Assembly: GCA_947374315.1 (NCBI GenBank)
Contig: CANCBK010000073.1
Location: forward strand, 1 to 8,165
From: Burkholderiaceae bacterium
Lineage (GTDB): Bacteria; Pseudomonadota; Gammaproteobacteria; Burkholderiales; Burkholderiaceae
Direction of reading: 5' to 3'
Length of the DNA: 8,165 bases
Part shown: positions 1 to 5,879 of the stretch, one piece after another
How the letters are laid out: each line of letters opens with the position of its first letter
How positions within the stretch are numbered: position 1 is the first letter of the stretch
The notes under the pieces: generated by a model
The model's database searches: none
What the model was told of the DNA's origin: nothing
What the model saw: the letters and a program-made list of their open reading frames with translations, nothing else
Program-made: the position numbers and the translations under genes

Positions 1-498
1 ATTCTTCAAGCGGCCGGGCGATTGGCGTCCGGCCTTAACAAGTTAATGGTATTGCTAGGTTCACTTGCTTTAATCGCAGCTTCCGTCATCCTGAGCTATA
101 GCGTAGCCTCACGTGCTTTCTTTCAGGCAACTACGGATTGGCAAGATGAGGCCGCTGTTTTCTGTTTGGTAGGCGCCACTTTTTTGTGTGGCTCATATGT
201 TCAGGAGATTCGTGGGCATGTAGGCATTTCCGCTGTGGCTGGTATGTTGTCAAAGCGCGCTAACCAAATACGTATCTTGTTTATTGACATTGCTTCATGT
301 GCCTTTTGTGCCTTTTTTGCATGGAAATCATGGACCTTGTTCTATGAGGCATGGGTTGATGGCCAAGTCACCGCGTCATCATGGGCTCCACCATTGTGGA
401 TTCCATACGTCATGATGTCGGTTGGGATGACCTTGCTAGCAGTTCAAATTTTGCTCCAAGCGTTTGGAGATGTATGTAATCCAGGCCGGGGAGAATAA
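1..498 (+). CDS. dctQ: TRAP transporter small permease subunit (DctQ family), 5' end probably outside window
   Basis: Small membrane subunit of a tripartite ATP-independent periplasmic (TRAP) transporter, which pairs with the large permease to import carboxylates using an ion gradient. The protein has four likely membrane segments; counted from the TTG at 22 they fall near residues 8-32, 43-62, 83-105 and 126-148. After the second comes the family's charged loop, seen here as EIRGHVGI. The reading frame is open to base 1. Neither the TTG at 22 nor the ATG at 46 has a clear ribosome-binding site, so the true start is probably upstream of the window. The stop is two bases before the dctM start, which fits translational coupling. 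The binding-protein gene (DctP-type) is not in the window and is expected to the left. Family assignment is firm. The substrate is inferred only from the matB neighbour (malonate or a related dicarboxylate; compare the matPQM system of Sinorhizobium meliloti). Confidence 0.88.
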   Translation: MLQAAGRLASGLNKLMVLLGSLALIAASVILSYSVASRAFFQATTDWQDEAAVFCLVGATFLCGSYVQEIRGHVGISAVAGMLSKRANQIRILFIDIASCAFCAFFAWKSWTLFYEAWVDGQVTASSWAPPLWIPYVMMSVGMTLLAVQILLQAFGDVCNPGRGE

Positions 499-500
499 GC

Positions 501-1859
501 ATGTCGATCACAACATTGGGATTGTTATTTGCAGCAGTGACGTTGCTCATGATGTTTTCGGGCATGCCCATTTCATTTGCATTGGGTTCCGTTGCAGTGG
601 TATTTATGGTTTTCTTTATGCCTGCATCATCACTCGATACGGTTACTCAGAATGTATACGAGGAGATGGCGAGCATTACATTGCTCTCGATACCGTTATT
701 TATTATGAAGGGGGCGGCAATCGGTCGCTCGCGCGCTGGCCAGGATTTATATGAGGCCTTGCATGTTTGGCTCGGTAAAGTGCCTGGAGGTCTAGGGGTA
801 GCTAATGTATTAGCTTGCGCCTTATTTGCGGCAATGGCAGGCTCTAGCCCAGCTACCTGCTCTGCCATTGGAAGTGCTGGTATTCCCGAAATGCGGAAGC
901 GCGGTTATTCCCCTGGATTAGCCGCTGGAATTATCGCTGCCGGTGGAACGCTTGGGATTTTGCTTCCCCCGTCTATTACGATGATCTTGTATTCAGTAGC
1001 TGCTGAGCAGTCGCTTGGACGTTTGTTCTTGGCGGGTATTGGACCAGGCGTGATGCTGGTGGTTTTCTTCTCCACTTATACGGTCTACCGTTTCCGCAAA
1101 GAATATAACGCGGCATTAAGTGCGGTTGAAATGGGTGCCCCAAGCCAACCTATTCTTGAGCGTCATACCTATACGATGCAGCAGAAGTTAAGTTCATTGC
1201 CGCGCGTGTTGCCTTTCTTGATCTTATTGATTGGCGTCATGATTGCGCTATATGGTGGGTATGCAACACCTTCCGAGACGGCTGGGCTTGGCGCCATTTT
1301 GGCATTTGCTTTAATCGCGGGCATTTATAAAATGTGGCGCATCAAAGATTTGTCACCATTGCTCAATGCAACCATTAAAGAATCTACGATGTTGATGTTC
1401 ATCATCGGAATGTCTTTATTATTCTCGAATGTGATGAGCCATTTGCACCTCAGTCAATCGGCTGCACAGGCGATTGTAGATTTAGGCTTTGGCCGTTGGG
1501 GACTGTTGGCAGCCATTCTGGTTTTGGTTGTGATCCTCGGATTCTTCTTGCCACCTGTCTCGATTATTTTGATGACTGCGCCTATTTTCTTGCCACCATT
1601 GCGTGCGGCCGGATTCGATCTAGTTTGGTTTGGCGTGGTGATGACTATTGTGATGGAGACGGGTCTGATTCATCCTCCAGTGGGCCTAAATATTTTTGTG
1701 ATTAAAAATATTGCCCCGGATATTTCTCTGAATCACATCATTCGTGGCGTATTTCCCTTTGTCATCATCATGATCTTCTCTGTAGTGCTTCTCTGTTTTG
1801 TGCCAGGAATTGCCACAGGATTATCCGATCTGGTGATGGGCGCGCCCAAGGTGTATTGA
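501..1859 (+). CDS. dctM: TRAP transporter large permease subunit (DctM family)
   Basis: Main transport subunit of the TRAP system, an inner-membrane protein of 452 residues, slightly longer than the roughly 430 usual for the family. Most of its length is hydrophobic. Two family hallmarks are visible. Around residues 114-158 there is a conserved block containing GSSPATCSAIGSAGIPEM and later GGTLGILLPPS. Around 386-407 there is a block containing ETGLIHPPVGLN. A GGAGAA ribosome-binding site lies about seven bases before the ATG, inside the end of dctQ. The loop near residues 205-230 is hydrophilic and probably cytoplasmic. The gene lies between dctQ and matB in one run, so its likely job is to import the dicarboxylate that MatB activates. 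The family is certain; the malonate specificity is an inference from context. Confidence 0.93.
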   Translation: MSITTLGLLFAAVTLLMMFSGMPISFALGSVAVVFMVFFMPASSLDTVTQNVYEEMASITLLSIPLFIMKGAAIGRSRAGQDLYEALHVWLGKVPGGLGVANVLACALFAAMAGSSPATCSAIGSAGIPEMRKRGYSPGLAAGIIAAGGTLGILLPPSITMILYSVAAEQSLGRLFLAGIGPGVMLVVFFSTYTVYRFRKEYNAALSAVEMGAPSQPILERHTYTMQQKLSSLPRVLPFLILLIGVMIALYGGYATPSETAGLGAILAFALIAGIYKMWRIKDLSPLLNATIKESTMLMFIIGMSLLFSNVMSHLHLSQSAAQAIVDLGFGRWGLLAAILVLVVILGFFLPPVSIILMTAPIFLPPLRAAGFDLVWFGVVMTIVMETGLIHPPVGLNIFVIKNIAPDISLNHIIRGVFPFVIIMIFSVVLLCFVPGIATGLSDLVMGAPKVY

Positions 1860-1897
1860 GCCGGCATTATTAATAAATTAGTCTCATAGGAATCGTC

Positions 1898-3421
1898 ATG
1901 AATTTGTATTCAGTACTGGAAAAAGGTTTTCCAAAAGATAAGCAAGCATGTGCACTAGAAACGCATGATGGACTGTATTACTCCTGGAGTGATTTAGAGC
2001 GTGCTACCGCCAAGATGGCTAATTTTTTGAAGGGCCTCAAGCTTCCAGCGGGATCTCGCATTGCCGTGCAAGTGGAAAAATCTCCCGAGGCCTTATTTCT
2101 TTATCTGGCTACGATCAGGGCTGGATATGTCTATTTGCCCCTCAATACGGCCTATCAAGCCGCTGAGATTCAGTACTTCTTGGAGAATTCTGAGCCTGCA
2201 GTGGTCGTGTGTAGTAGCAAGAATTTTTCTTGGGTATCCAAGGTTGCCTTCAAGGCTGGCACGAAAAATGTCTTTACCTTGGACGAGGATCGCACCGGGA
2301 CTTTGCTTGAGCGTGCCGCTAACCAAAGCGATAAGTTCAAAACGGTCACCGCTAAAGATGACGATTTAGCGGCTATTTTGTACACCTCTGGAACTACTGG
2401 ACGCAGTAAAGGTGCAATGCTTACTCATCAGAACTTGGGAAGTAACGCCCAGGTCTTGCAAAAGTTTTGGGGCTGGAAGAAGGGCGATGTGTTGTTGCAT
2501 GCGCTCCCAATATTTCACGTTCATGGATTATTTGTTGCCGCTCATGGTGCGCTAATTAACGGTAGCAAAATGATTTGGTTGCCACGTCTAGATACTGCGC
2601 AATTGATTCATCACATGCCGAATTCCACAGTCATGATGGGTGTGCCAACATTTTATGTACGCTTGCTGGCAGATAAAGCCTTTAATAAAAATGTCACGCG
2701 TAATATGCGCCTGTTTGTTTCTGGATCTGCTCCATTACTCACTGAAACATTTAATACTTTCAAAGAAGTGATTGGCCAGCCCATCCTTGAGCGTTACGGC
2801 ATGAGTGAAACAGTCATGTTGGTTTCCAATCCCTACAAAGGGAATCGCGTAGGCGGTTCTGTAGGTTTGCCATTGCCTGGCGTAAAAGTTCGTGTTGTGA
2901 ACGAAAAAAATAAGCCTTGCGGTGTTGATGAAATCGGTAGCATTCAAGTGAAAGGCCCGAACATATTCAAGGGCTACTGGCGCATGCCGGAGAAGACTGC
3001 CGAAGAGTTTACAAAAGACGGCTGGTTTAAAACTGGTGATGTTGGCCGTTGGGGTGGTGACGCTAACGGTGGTAAAGCTCCCAAGGATTATCTCTGTATT
3101 GTCGGCCGCAGCAAGGATTTAATTATTTCTGGTGGTTACAACGTCTATCCAAAAGAGATTGAAAGTTTTATCGATGACATGGATGGCGTTGATGAAAGCG
3201 CTGTAATTGGTATTCCGCATCCTGATTTTGGTGAGGCAGTGATGGCAGTAGTAGTGCCTAAGGCCGGCGCTAAATTAGATTCGCAATCCATGATCGCGAC
3301 ATTGAAAACTCAAATTGCCAACTTTAAGATTCCCAAGCGCTTGGAGATCGTTGCTGACTTGCCTCGGAATGCGATGGGTAAGGTGCAGAAGAATATTCTG
3401 CGTCAGCAATACACAAGTTAG
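1898..3421 (+). CDS. matB: Malonyl-CoA synthetase MatB (AMP-forming acyl-CoA ligase)
   Basis: Cytoplasmic ligase of the ANL superfamily that joins malonate to CoA with ATP giving AMP and pyrophosphate. The 507 residues match MatB length. Visible motifs: phosphate-binding loop YTSGTTGRSKG at 162-172; PIFHVHGL at 204-211, a stretch typical of MatB, with H207 likely in the acid pocket; ERYGMSET at 298-305; GWFKTGD ending at D381, which binds the ribose; hinge GRSKDLI from 403; and the catalytic lysine K495 in NAMGKVQ. A glycine-rich insertion sits at about 386-396, between D381 and the hinge. An AGGAA ribosome-binding site lies five bases before the ATG, and 38 bases separate the gene from dctM. 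Malonyl-CoA could be decarboxylated to acetyl-CoA by a MatA-type enzyme, not present here, or feed fatty-acid synthesis. A synthetase for another short dicarboxylate (methylmalonate) is the main alternative. Confidence 0.87.
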   Translation: MNLYSVLEKGFPKDKQACALETHDGLYYSWSDLERATAKMANFLKGLKLPAGSRIAVQVEKSPEALFLYLATIRAGYVYLPLNTAYQAAEIQYFLENSEPAVVVCSSKNFSWVSKVAFKAGTKNVFTLDEDRTGTLLERAANQSDKFKTVTAKDDDLAAILYTSGTTGRSKGAMLTHQNLGSNAQVLQKFWGWKKGDVLLHALPIFHVHGLFVAAHGALINGSKMIWLPRLDTAQLIHHMPNSTVMMGVPTFYVRLLADKAFNKNVTRNMRLFVSGSAPLLTETFNTFKEVIGQPILERYGMSETVMLVSNPYKGNRVGGSVGLPLPGVKVRVVNEKNKPCGVDEIGSIQVKGPNIFKGYWRMPEKTAEEFTKDGWFKTGDVGRWGGDANGGKAPKDYLCIVGRSKDLIISGGYNVYPKEIESFIDDMDGVDESAVIGIPHPDFGEAVMAVVVPKAGAKLDSQSMIATLKTQIANFKIPKRLEIVADLPRNAMGKVQKNILRQQYTS

Positions 3422-3440
3422 AGTTCAGGCTAGAAATGGT

Positions 3441-4259
3441 TTAGAAGCCGAATGCTTTTCGGCTTTCATTCAGCATGAAGGCTGCTAGTAGGAATAGCAT
3501 GATGCCGAAGATGCGTTTGAGTTGAGCGACATTTAACTTTCTAGCCATCTTTGCGCCGAGCGGGGCGGTAAAAATACTGACCGCCACAATACACAGCACT
3601 GCTGGGGGGTAAACAAACCCCAGGGAGCCTTCTGGAAGATTGGGGTTTCCCCAGCTGCCGTACATATAGCCAATCGTTGCTGAGACTGCTATCGGAAAGC
3701 CCAGGCCTGAAGAGCTCGCCATGGCAGTGTGGGGTTTGACATTGCACCAAAGCATGAATGGCACAGTAATAAAGGCCCCGCCAGCACCAACTAGACTGGC
3801 AATGACGCCGGTAAACGCCCCGAAAGAGAAAAGGCCTAAAGTGCCAGGCAGTTCACGACCTGCTGTCGGCTTTTTATTCAAGATCATTTGGCTCGAGGTG
3901 TAGATAATGAAAACGGCAAAACACAGTGAAAGCCAGGAAGTTTTGATTGCCTCAAAGATCTCGCTGCCACCAACCAAACTGCCAATGACCAATCCAGGGC
4001 TGAGTGCCCCTACTAGCTTCCAGTCGATAGAGTTATGTTTGTGGTGCGCCCAGACCGCAGAGGTGGTGGTAAAGAGGATGGTTGCCATGCCGGTAGCAAT
4101 GGCCATATGTACGATGATGTTTTGATTGAAGCCTAGATGATTAAATACCAGAATCATGAAGGGAACAAGAATCATTCCACCACCAATGCCCAGCAATCCG
4201 GCTAAAAAGCCGGAGATGCTGCCACACAACATGAGCATCGCGATATCAGTTACTGACAT
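3441..4259 (-). CDS. TSUP family membrane transporter (TauE/SafE-type exporter)
   Basis: Inner-membrane protein of 272 residues from the TSUP family, whose studied members move sulfite, sulfoacetate or other small organosulfur or organic anions. About eight membrane segments are visible. The internal duplication typical of the family shows in two matching glycine-rich motifs: GLLGIGGGMILVP at residues 21-33 and SLVGAGGAFITVPF near 160-175, each in the first membrane segment of its half. The start ATG has GGGGA four bases upstream. That site lies within the predicted 3' strand of the 6S RNA, which ends about three bases before the start codon. There is therefore no room for a promoter of its own outside the RNA gene; transcription probably reads through ssrS or starts within it. 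The gene is convergent with matB, 19 bases between stops. The substrate cannot be told from sequence; export of a carboxylate linked to the malonate genes is possible but unsupported. Confidence 0.88.
   Translation of the reverse strand: MSVTDIAMLMLCGSISGFLAGLLGIGGGMILVPFMILVFNHLGFNQNIIVHMAIATGMATILFTTTSAVWAHHKHNSIDWKLVGALSPGLVIGSLVGGSEIFEAIKTSWLSLCFAVFIIYTSSQMILNKKPTAGRELPGTLGLFSFGAFTGVIASLVGAGGAFITVPFMLWCNVKPHTAMASSSGLGFPIAVSATIGYMYGSWGNPNLPEGSLGFVYPPAVLCIVAVSIFTAPLGAKMARKLNVAQLKRIFGIMLFLLAAFMLNESRKAFGF
3445..3465 (+). terminator. Hairpin at the convergent matB / TSUP junction, possible terminator
   Basis: An 8-bp perfect stem AAGCCGAA / TTCGGCTT with a 5-base loop begins 24 bases after the matB stop codon. 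On the + strand it is followed by TCATTC, only a weak T-rich tail, so it is a modest intrinsic terminator for the TRAP-matB run. The stem is made from the last codons of the opposite-strand TSUP gene (encoding KAFGF), so it does double duty. On the - strand the tail is not T-rich, so termination in that direction is doubtful. Confidence 0.4.
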
Positions 4260-4261
4260 GA

Positions 4262-4478
4262 ATTCCCCGCCTTGGCCGCTAGGCCGTCATCCTGAACCCT
4301 AAGGTTCAAGGTGGAACGGCTAATCTGTTTCGGGTGCATTAAGAAGCCCAGGGAGTGAACAGCGCGAGGCTGCCACTTTGAAGAGTCGAAACACTCACGC
4401 CCACAAAGTAAAGATCGTTCCTGATGCTTGCGCATCGGTTCAAGGAACTATTGGCCTTGGCGAACCAGGCAGGGAAAG
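4262..4478 (-). ncRNA. ssrS: 6S RNA
   Basis: Small regulatory RNA that mimics an open promoter and holds the sigma-70 RNA polymerase holoenzyme, mainly in stationary phase. On the - strand the segment CACCUUGAACC-UUA-GGGUUCAGG (4313-4291) matches the well-known 3' half of Escherichia coli 6S RNA (recalled: CACCUUGAACC, AA, GGGUUCAAGG). The 5' part also lines up: GGUUCGCCAAGGCC and CCUUGAACCGAU resemble the E. coli GUUCGCAAGCGGGCC and CCUGAGCCGAU. A closing helix of 12 pairs with one bulge joins UUCCCUGCCUGG (4476-4465) to CCAAGGCGGGGAA (4275-4263), which sets the ends. Within the apical region UGUUUCG pairs with CGAAACA, and AGUGGCAGC with GCUGUUCACU. The position directly after zapA is the conserved location of ssrS in proteobacteria. 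At about 217 bases it is longer than the E. coli RNA (about 184), partly from a GAUGC-GCAA-GCAUC hairpin. Ends are uncertain; if the closing helix is wrong the RNA would begin near 4445. No convincing promoter was found. Confidence 0.85.
4264..4268 (-). promoter_or_regulatory. Ribosome-binding site of the TSUP gene, inside the 6S RNA closing stem
   Basis: GGGGA, four bases before the TSUP start codon. The same bases form part of the 3' strand of the predicted closing helix of the 6S RNA, where they would pair with UUCCCUGCC at 4476-4468. In a read-through transcript the site would be hidden by this helix. That consequence is inferred from pairing by eye, not shown. Confidence 0.5.
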
Positions 4479-4802
4479 GGTTTGCATCAAAGCATCCACT
4501 TGATCTTCCAGGGAGTGAATTTCACTCTGGAGTCGGGCAATTTCTTTGGGGTCAGCATTGGATGAGACGCTTGATGCTGTAGTTTGTTGAGTTGCTTTCT
4601 GCAGCTTGATGAGATCGCCAGCAATCTTGAGTGCGGCCATCATGCTGGCACGTTCAATGCTGCGGTTGCCGCCATTAATGGCGAGCTGAATTTGTTCATC
4701 CACTAATGTGCAGGCTGCGCGAAGTAATGGCTCATGCTCTGTACTAGTGGCTAAAGTGATTTTTTGACCGGCGAGGGTTACTTCAATGCGTTGTTGGCTC
4801 AT
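4440..4802 (-). CDS. zapA: Cell division protein ZapA
   Basis: ZapA binds FtsZ in the cytoplasm and cross-links its filaments at the division ring. The protein has the usual layout: an N-terminal part (IEVTLAGQKITLAT) that forms the FtsZ-binding head, a middle helix rich in alanine and leucine (ASMMAALKIAGDLIKLQKA), and a C-terminal coiled coil (SEIHSLEDQVDALMQTL). The length is 120 residues, close to the 109 of E. coli. An upstream ATG at 4808 would add two residues, but the AGAGG ribosome-binding site (4813-4809) touches that ATG and lies six bases before the ATG at 4802, so 4802 is preferred. The start overlaps the upstream coiled-coil gene by about 20 bases, which suggests coupled translation. 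The last 13 codons also appear to encode the 5' end of 6S RNA. The identification rests on sequence pattern and on its place beside ssrS. Confidence 0.9.
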   Translation of the reverse strand: MSQQRIEVTLAGQKITLATSTEHEPLLRAACTLVDEQIQLAINGGNRSIERASMMAALKIAGDLIKLQKATQQTTASSVSSNADPKEIARLQSEIHSLEDQVDALMQTLSLPGSPRPIVP

Positions 4803-5067
4803 TGTCATCCTCTAGGTTGGTTGGCGTCACGGGCTCACCAAGTAAATTTAATTGACGAGCATCACTTTGCTCGGGCAAGCGACTCAAAATATGTTGAATC
4901 CGCTTTTGGGCATCCTCTACCTTGGCTTCGAGCTGACTATGATCTTGATGCAATACTTTTACAGCATCGGCTACGGCCTGGATCTTTTTAGACAGCCTCT
5001 GAATGGATGTGCCAATTGGGTCCAATTCAGGTAACTCGTTTGGGGTATGAGGAGTGTGCTCGTTCAT
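4783..5067 (-). CDS. Small coiled-coil protein upstream of zapA, function unknown
   Basis: A 94-residue acidic and polar protein without membrane segments or signal peptide. Residues about 20-66 form a likely coiled coil with regularly spaced Ile, Leu and Val (IQRLSKKIQAVADAVKVL, then LEAKVEDAQKRIQHIL). The two ends are proline-rich and probably disordered. Its end overlaps the zapA start by about 20 bases. Small coiled-coil proteins are common directly upstream of zapA in proteobacteria, and the context points to a role in division, perhaps like ZapB, but no clear homology to ZapB is visible. The frame is supported by the overlap and by the coherent heptad pattern. The ATG at 5067 is the first in frame; a GAGG motif lies 13 bases before it, too far for an ideal ribosome-binding site. 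Confidence 0.75.
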   Translation of the reverse strand: MNEHTPHTPNELPELDPIGTSIQRLSKKIQAVADAVKVLHQDHSQLEAKVEDAQKRIQHILSRLPEQSDARQLNLLGEPVTPTNLEDDNEPTTH

Positions 5068-5073
5068 ATAGGC

Positions 5074-5102
5074 ATTGTAGCCTCAGGAAAAAGCTTTGTG
5101 GA
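5074..5102 (-). promoter_or_regulatory. Possible sigma-70 promoter before the coiled-coil / zapA / 6S genes
   Basis: On the - strand TCCACA (5102-5097; four of six bases match TTGACA) and TACAAT (5079-5074; five of six match TATAAT) are separated by exactly 17 bases. The expected transcription start is at or within a base or two of the ATG at 5067, so the mRNA would be almost leaderless. The site lies in the 50-base gap after btuD, where no terminator could be seen. It could be chance, since short promoter-like matches are common. Confidence 0.3.
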
Positions 5103-5117
5103 ACTCTAGGTCTAGCC

Positions 5118-5879
5118 TTAGTTAGGCAGGGTCACCCAGTCTTTGCCTAGCTTTTCTAAGCGAATTCGGCCATCAAATAGGGCAATGAGGGCCTGATGTG
5201 TTCTGGGATCTTGGTTAGGCCCCTGAAAATGCAGTTTGCCTTGATTGAGCATGATGAGGTGATCGGCCCTCAGTGCAATATCAATCTCATGCAAAACTGT
5301 GATTAGGGTCTTACCTTGGGTGATTAAATCTTGCTGCCATTTTAAAAAATCAGCCTGATGAGGGGGGTCTAAGTTCGCCAAAGGCTCATCCATGAGCAGA
5401 ATATCGGAGTCTACTGCGAGTAAGCGAGCCAATAAAACCCGTTGTCGCTCCCCGCCAGACAGTTGCTGTAAGGCCCGATGGCGTAAGTCCCAGGCATCAG
5501 TTTGCTTAAGCGCCTCCTCTACTTTGGAGTGATCGCTTTTGGCCGGCAAATGAAGCCACCCCTGATGAGGGAGTCGCCCCAGCATCACAGTGTCATATAC
5601 GCTAAGCGGGTCACCAAATTCTTCCGCACCACTTGAGCCCTGATCAAGCCAGGCAATTTTTTTAGCAAGGTCCTTGTGCTGAAGTGTGGATAGGTCGCAG
5701 CCTTCTATCGTGAGAGACCCCTCCCATCTCAATAATCCAGCCATCGCCTGCAGGAGTGATGATTTACCGGCGCCATTGGGCCCGATGATGCTAGTCCATT
5801 GGCCTTGTGGAATATCTACATCAAGATCTGTGAGAATGGCGCAAGGCCCGCGATATACCGTTAGCTGTCGGGATTTCAT
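5118..5879 (-). CDS. btuD: ABC transporter ATP-binding protein, cobalamin/iron-chelate type (BtuD-like)
   Basis: Cytoplasmic ATPase that powers import through the BtuC-type permease. All the core motifs are present in the 253 residues: Walker A GPNGAGKSS at 33-41, Q-loop Q80, ABC signature LSGGERQRV at 140-148, Walker B ILLMDEP with E165 as the catalytic base, D-loop ANLD at 168-171, and the switch histidine H197 in VLHEID. The length is typical of BtuD/FecE/FhuC. The start codon overlaps the permease stop in an ATGA arrangement, a sign of coupled translation. Which ligand is carried cannot be read from the ATPase; cobalamin is favoured because the binding protein looks like BtuF. A heme or siderophore importer is the alternative. 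Confidence 0.88.
   Translation of the reverse strand: MKSRQLTVYRGPCAILTDLDVDIPQGQWTSIIGPNGAGKSSLLQAMAGLLRWEGSLTIEGCDLSTLQHKDLAKKIAWLDQGSSGAEEFGDPLSVYDTVMLGRLPHQGWLHLPAKSDHSKVEEALKQTDAWDLRHRALQQLSGGERQRVLLARLLAVDSDILLMDEPLANLDPPHQADFLKWQQDLITQGKTLITVLHEIDIALRADHLIMLNQGKLHFQGPNQDPRTHQALIALFDGRIRLEKLGKDWVTLPN

Noticed and set aside
464..868. Other-frame and opposite-strand frames inside dctM
   Set aside because: They give cysteine-rich or low-complexity translations and lie within a strongly supported permease gene.
1860..1897. AT-rich gap between dctM and matB as a separate matB promoter
   Set aside because: TATTAATAAAT-like bases are present but no matching -35 element at a proper distance was found, and the 38-base gap fits an operon.
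4417..4448. Hairpin at the zapA stop as a rho-independent terminator of zapA
   Set aside because: The stem is not followed by a run of T on the - strand (GATCTTTAC follows), and the surrounding bases align with the 5' region of 6S RNA.
4764..5034. Plus-strand open frames opposite zapA and the coiled-coil gene
   Set aside because: They lack ribosome-binding sites and recognisable domains and are antisense to two well-supported genes.
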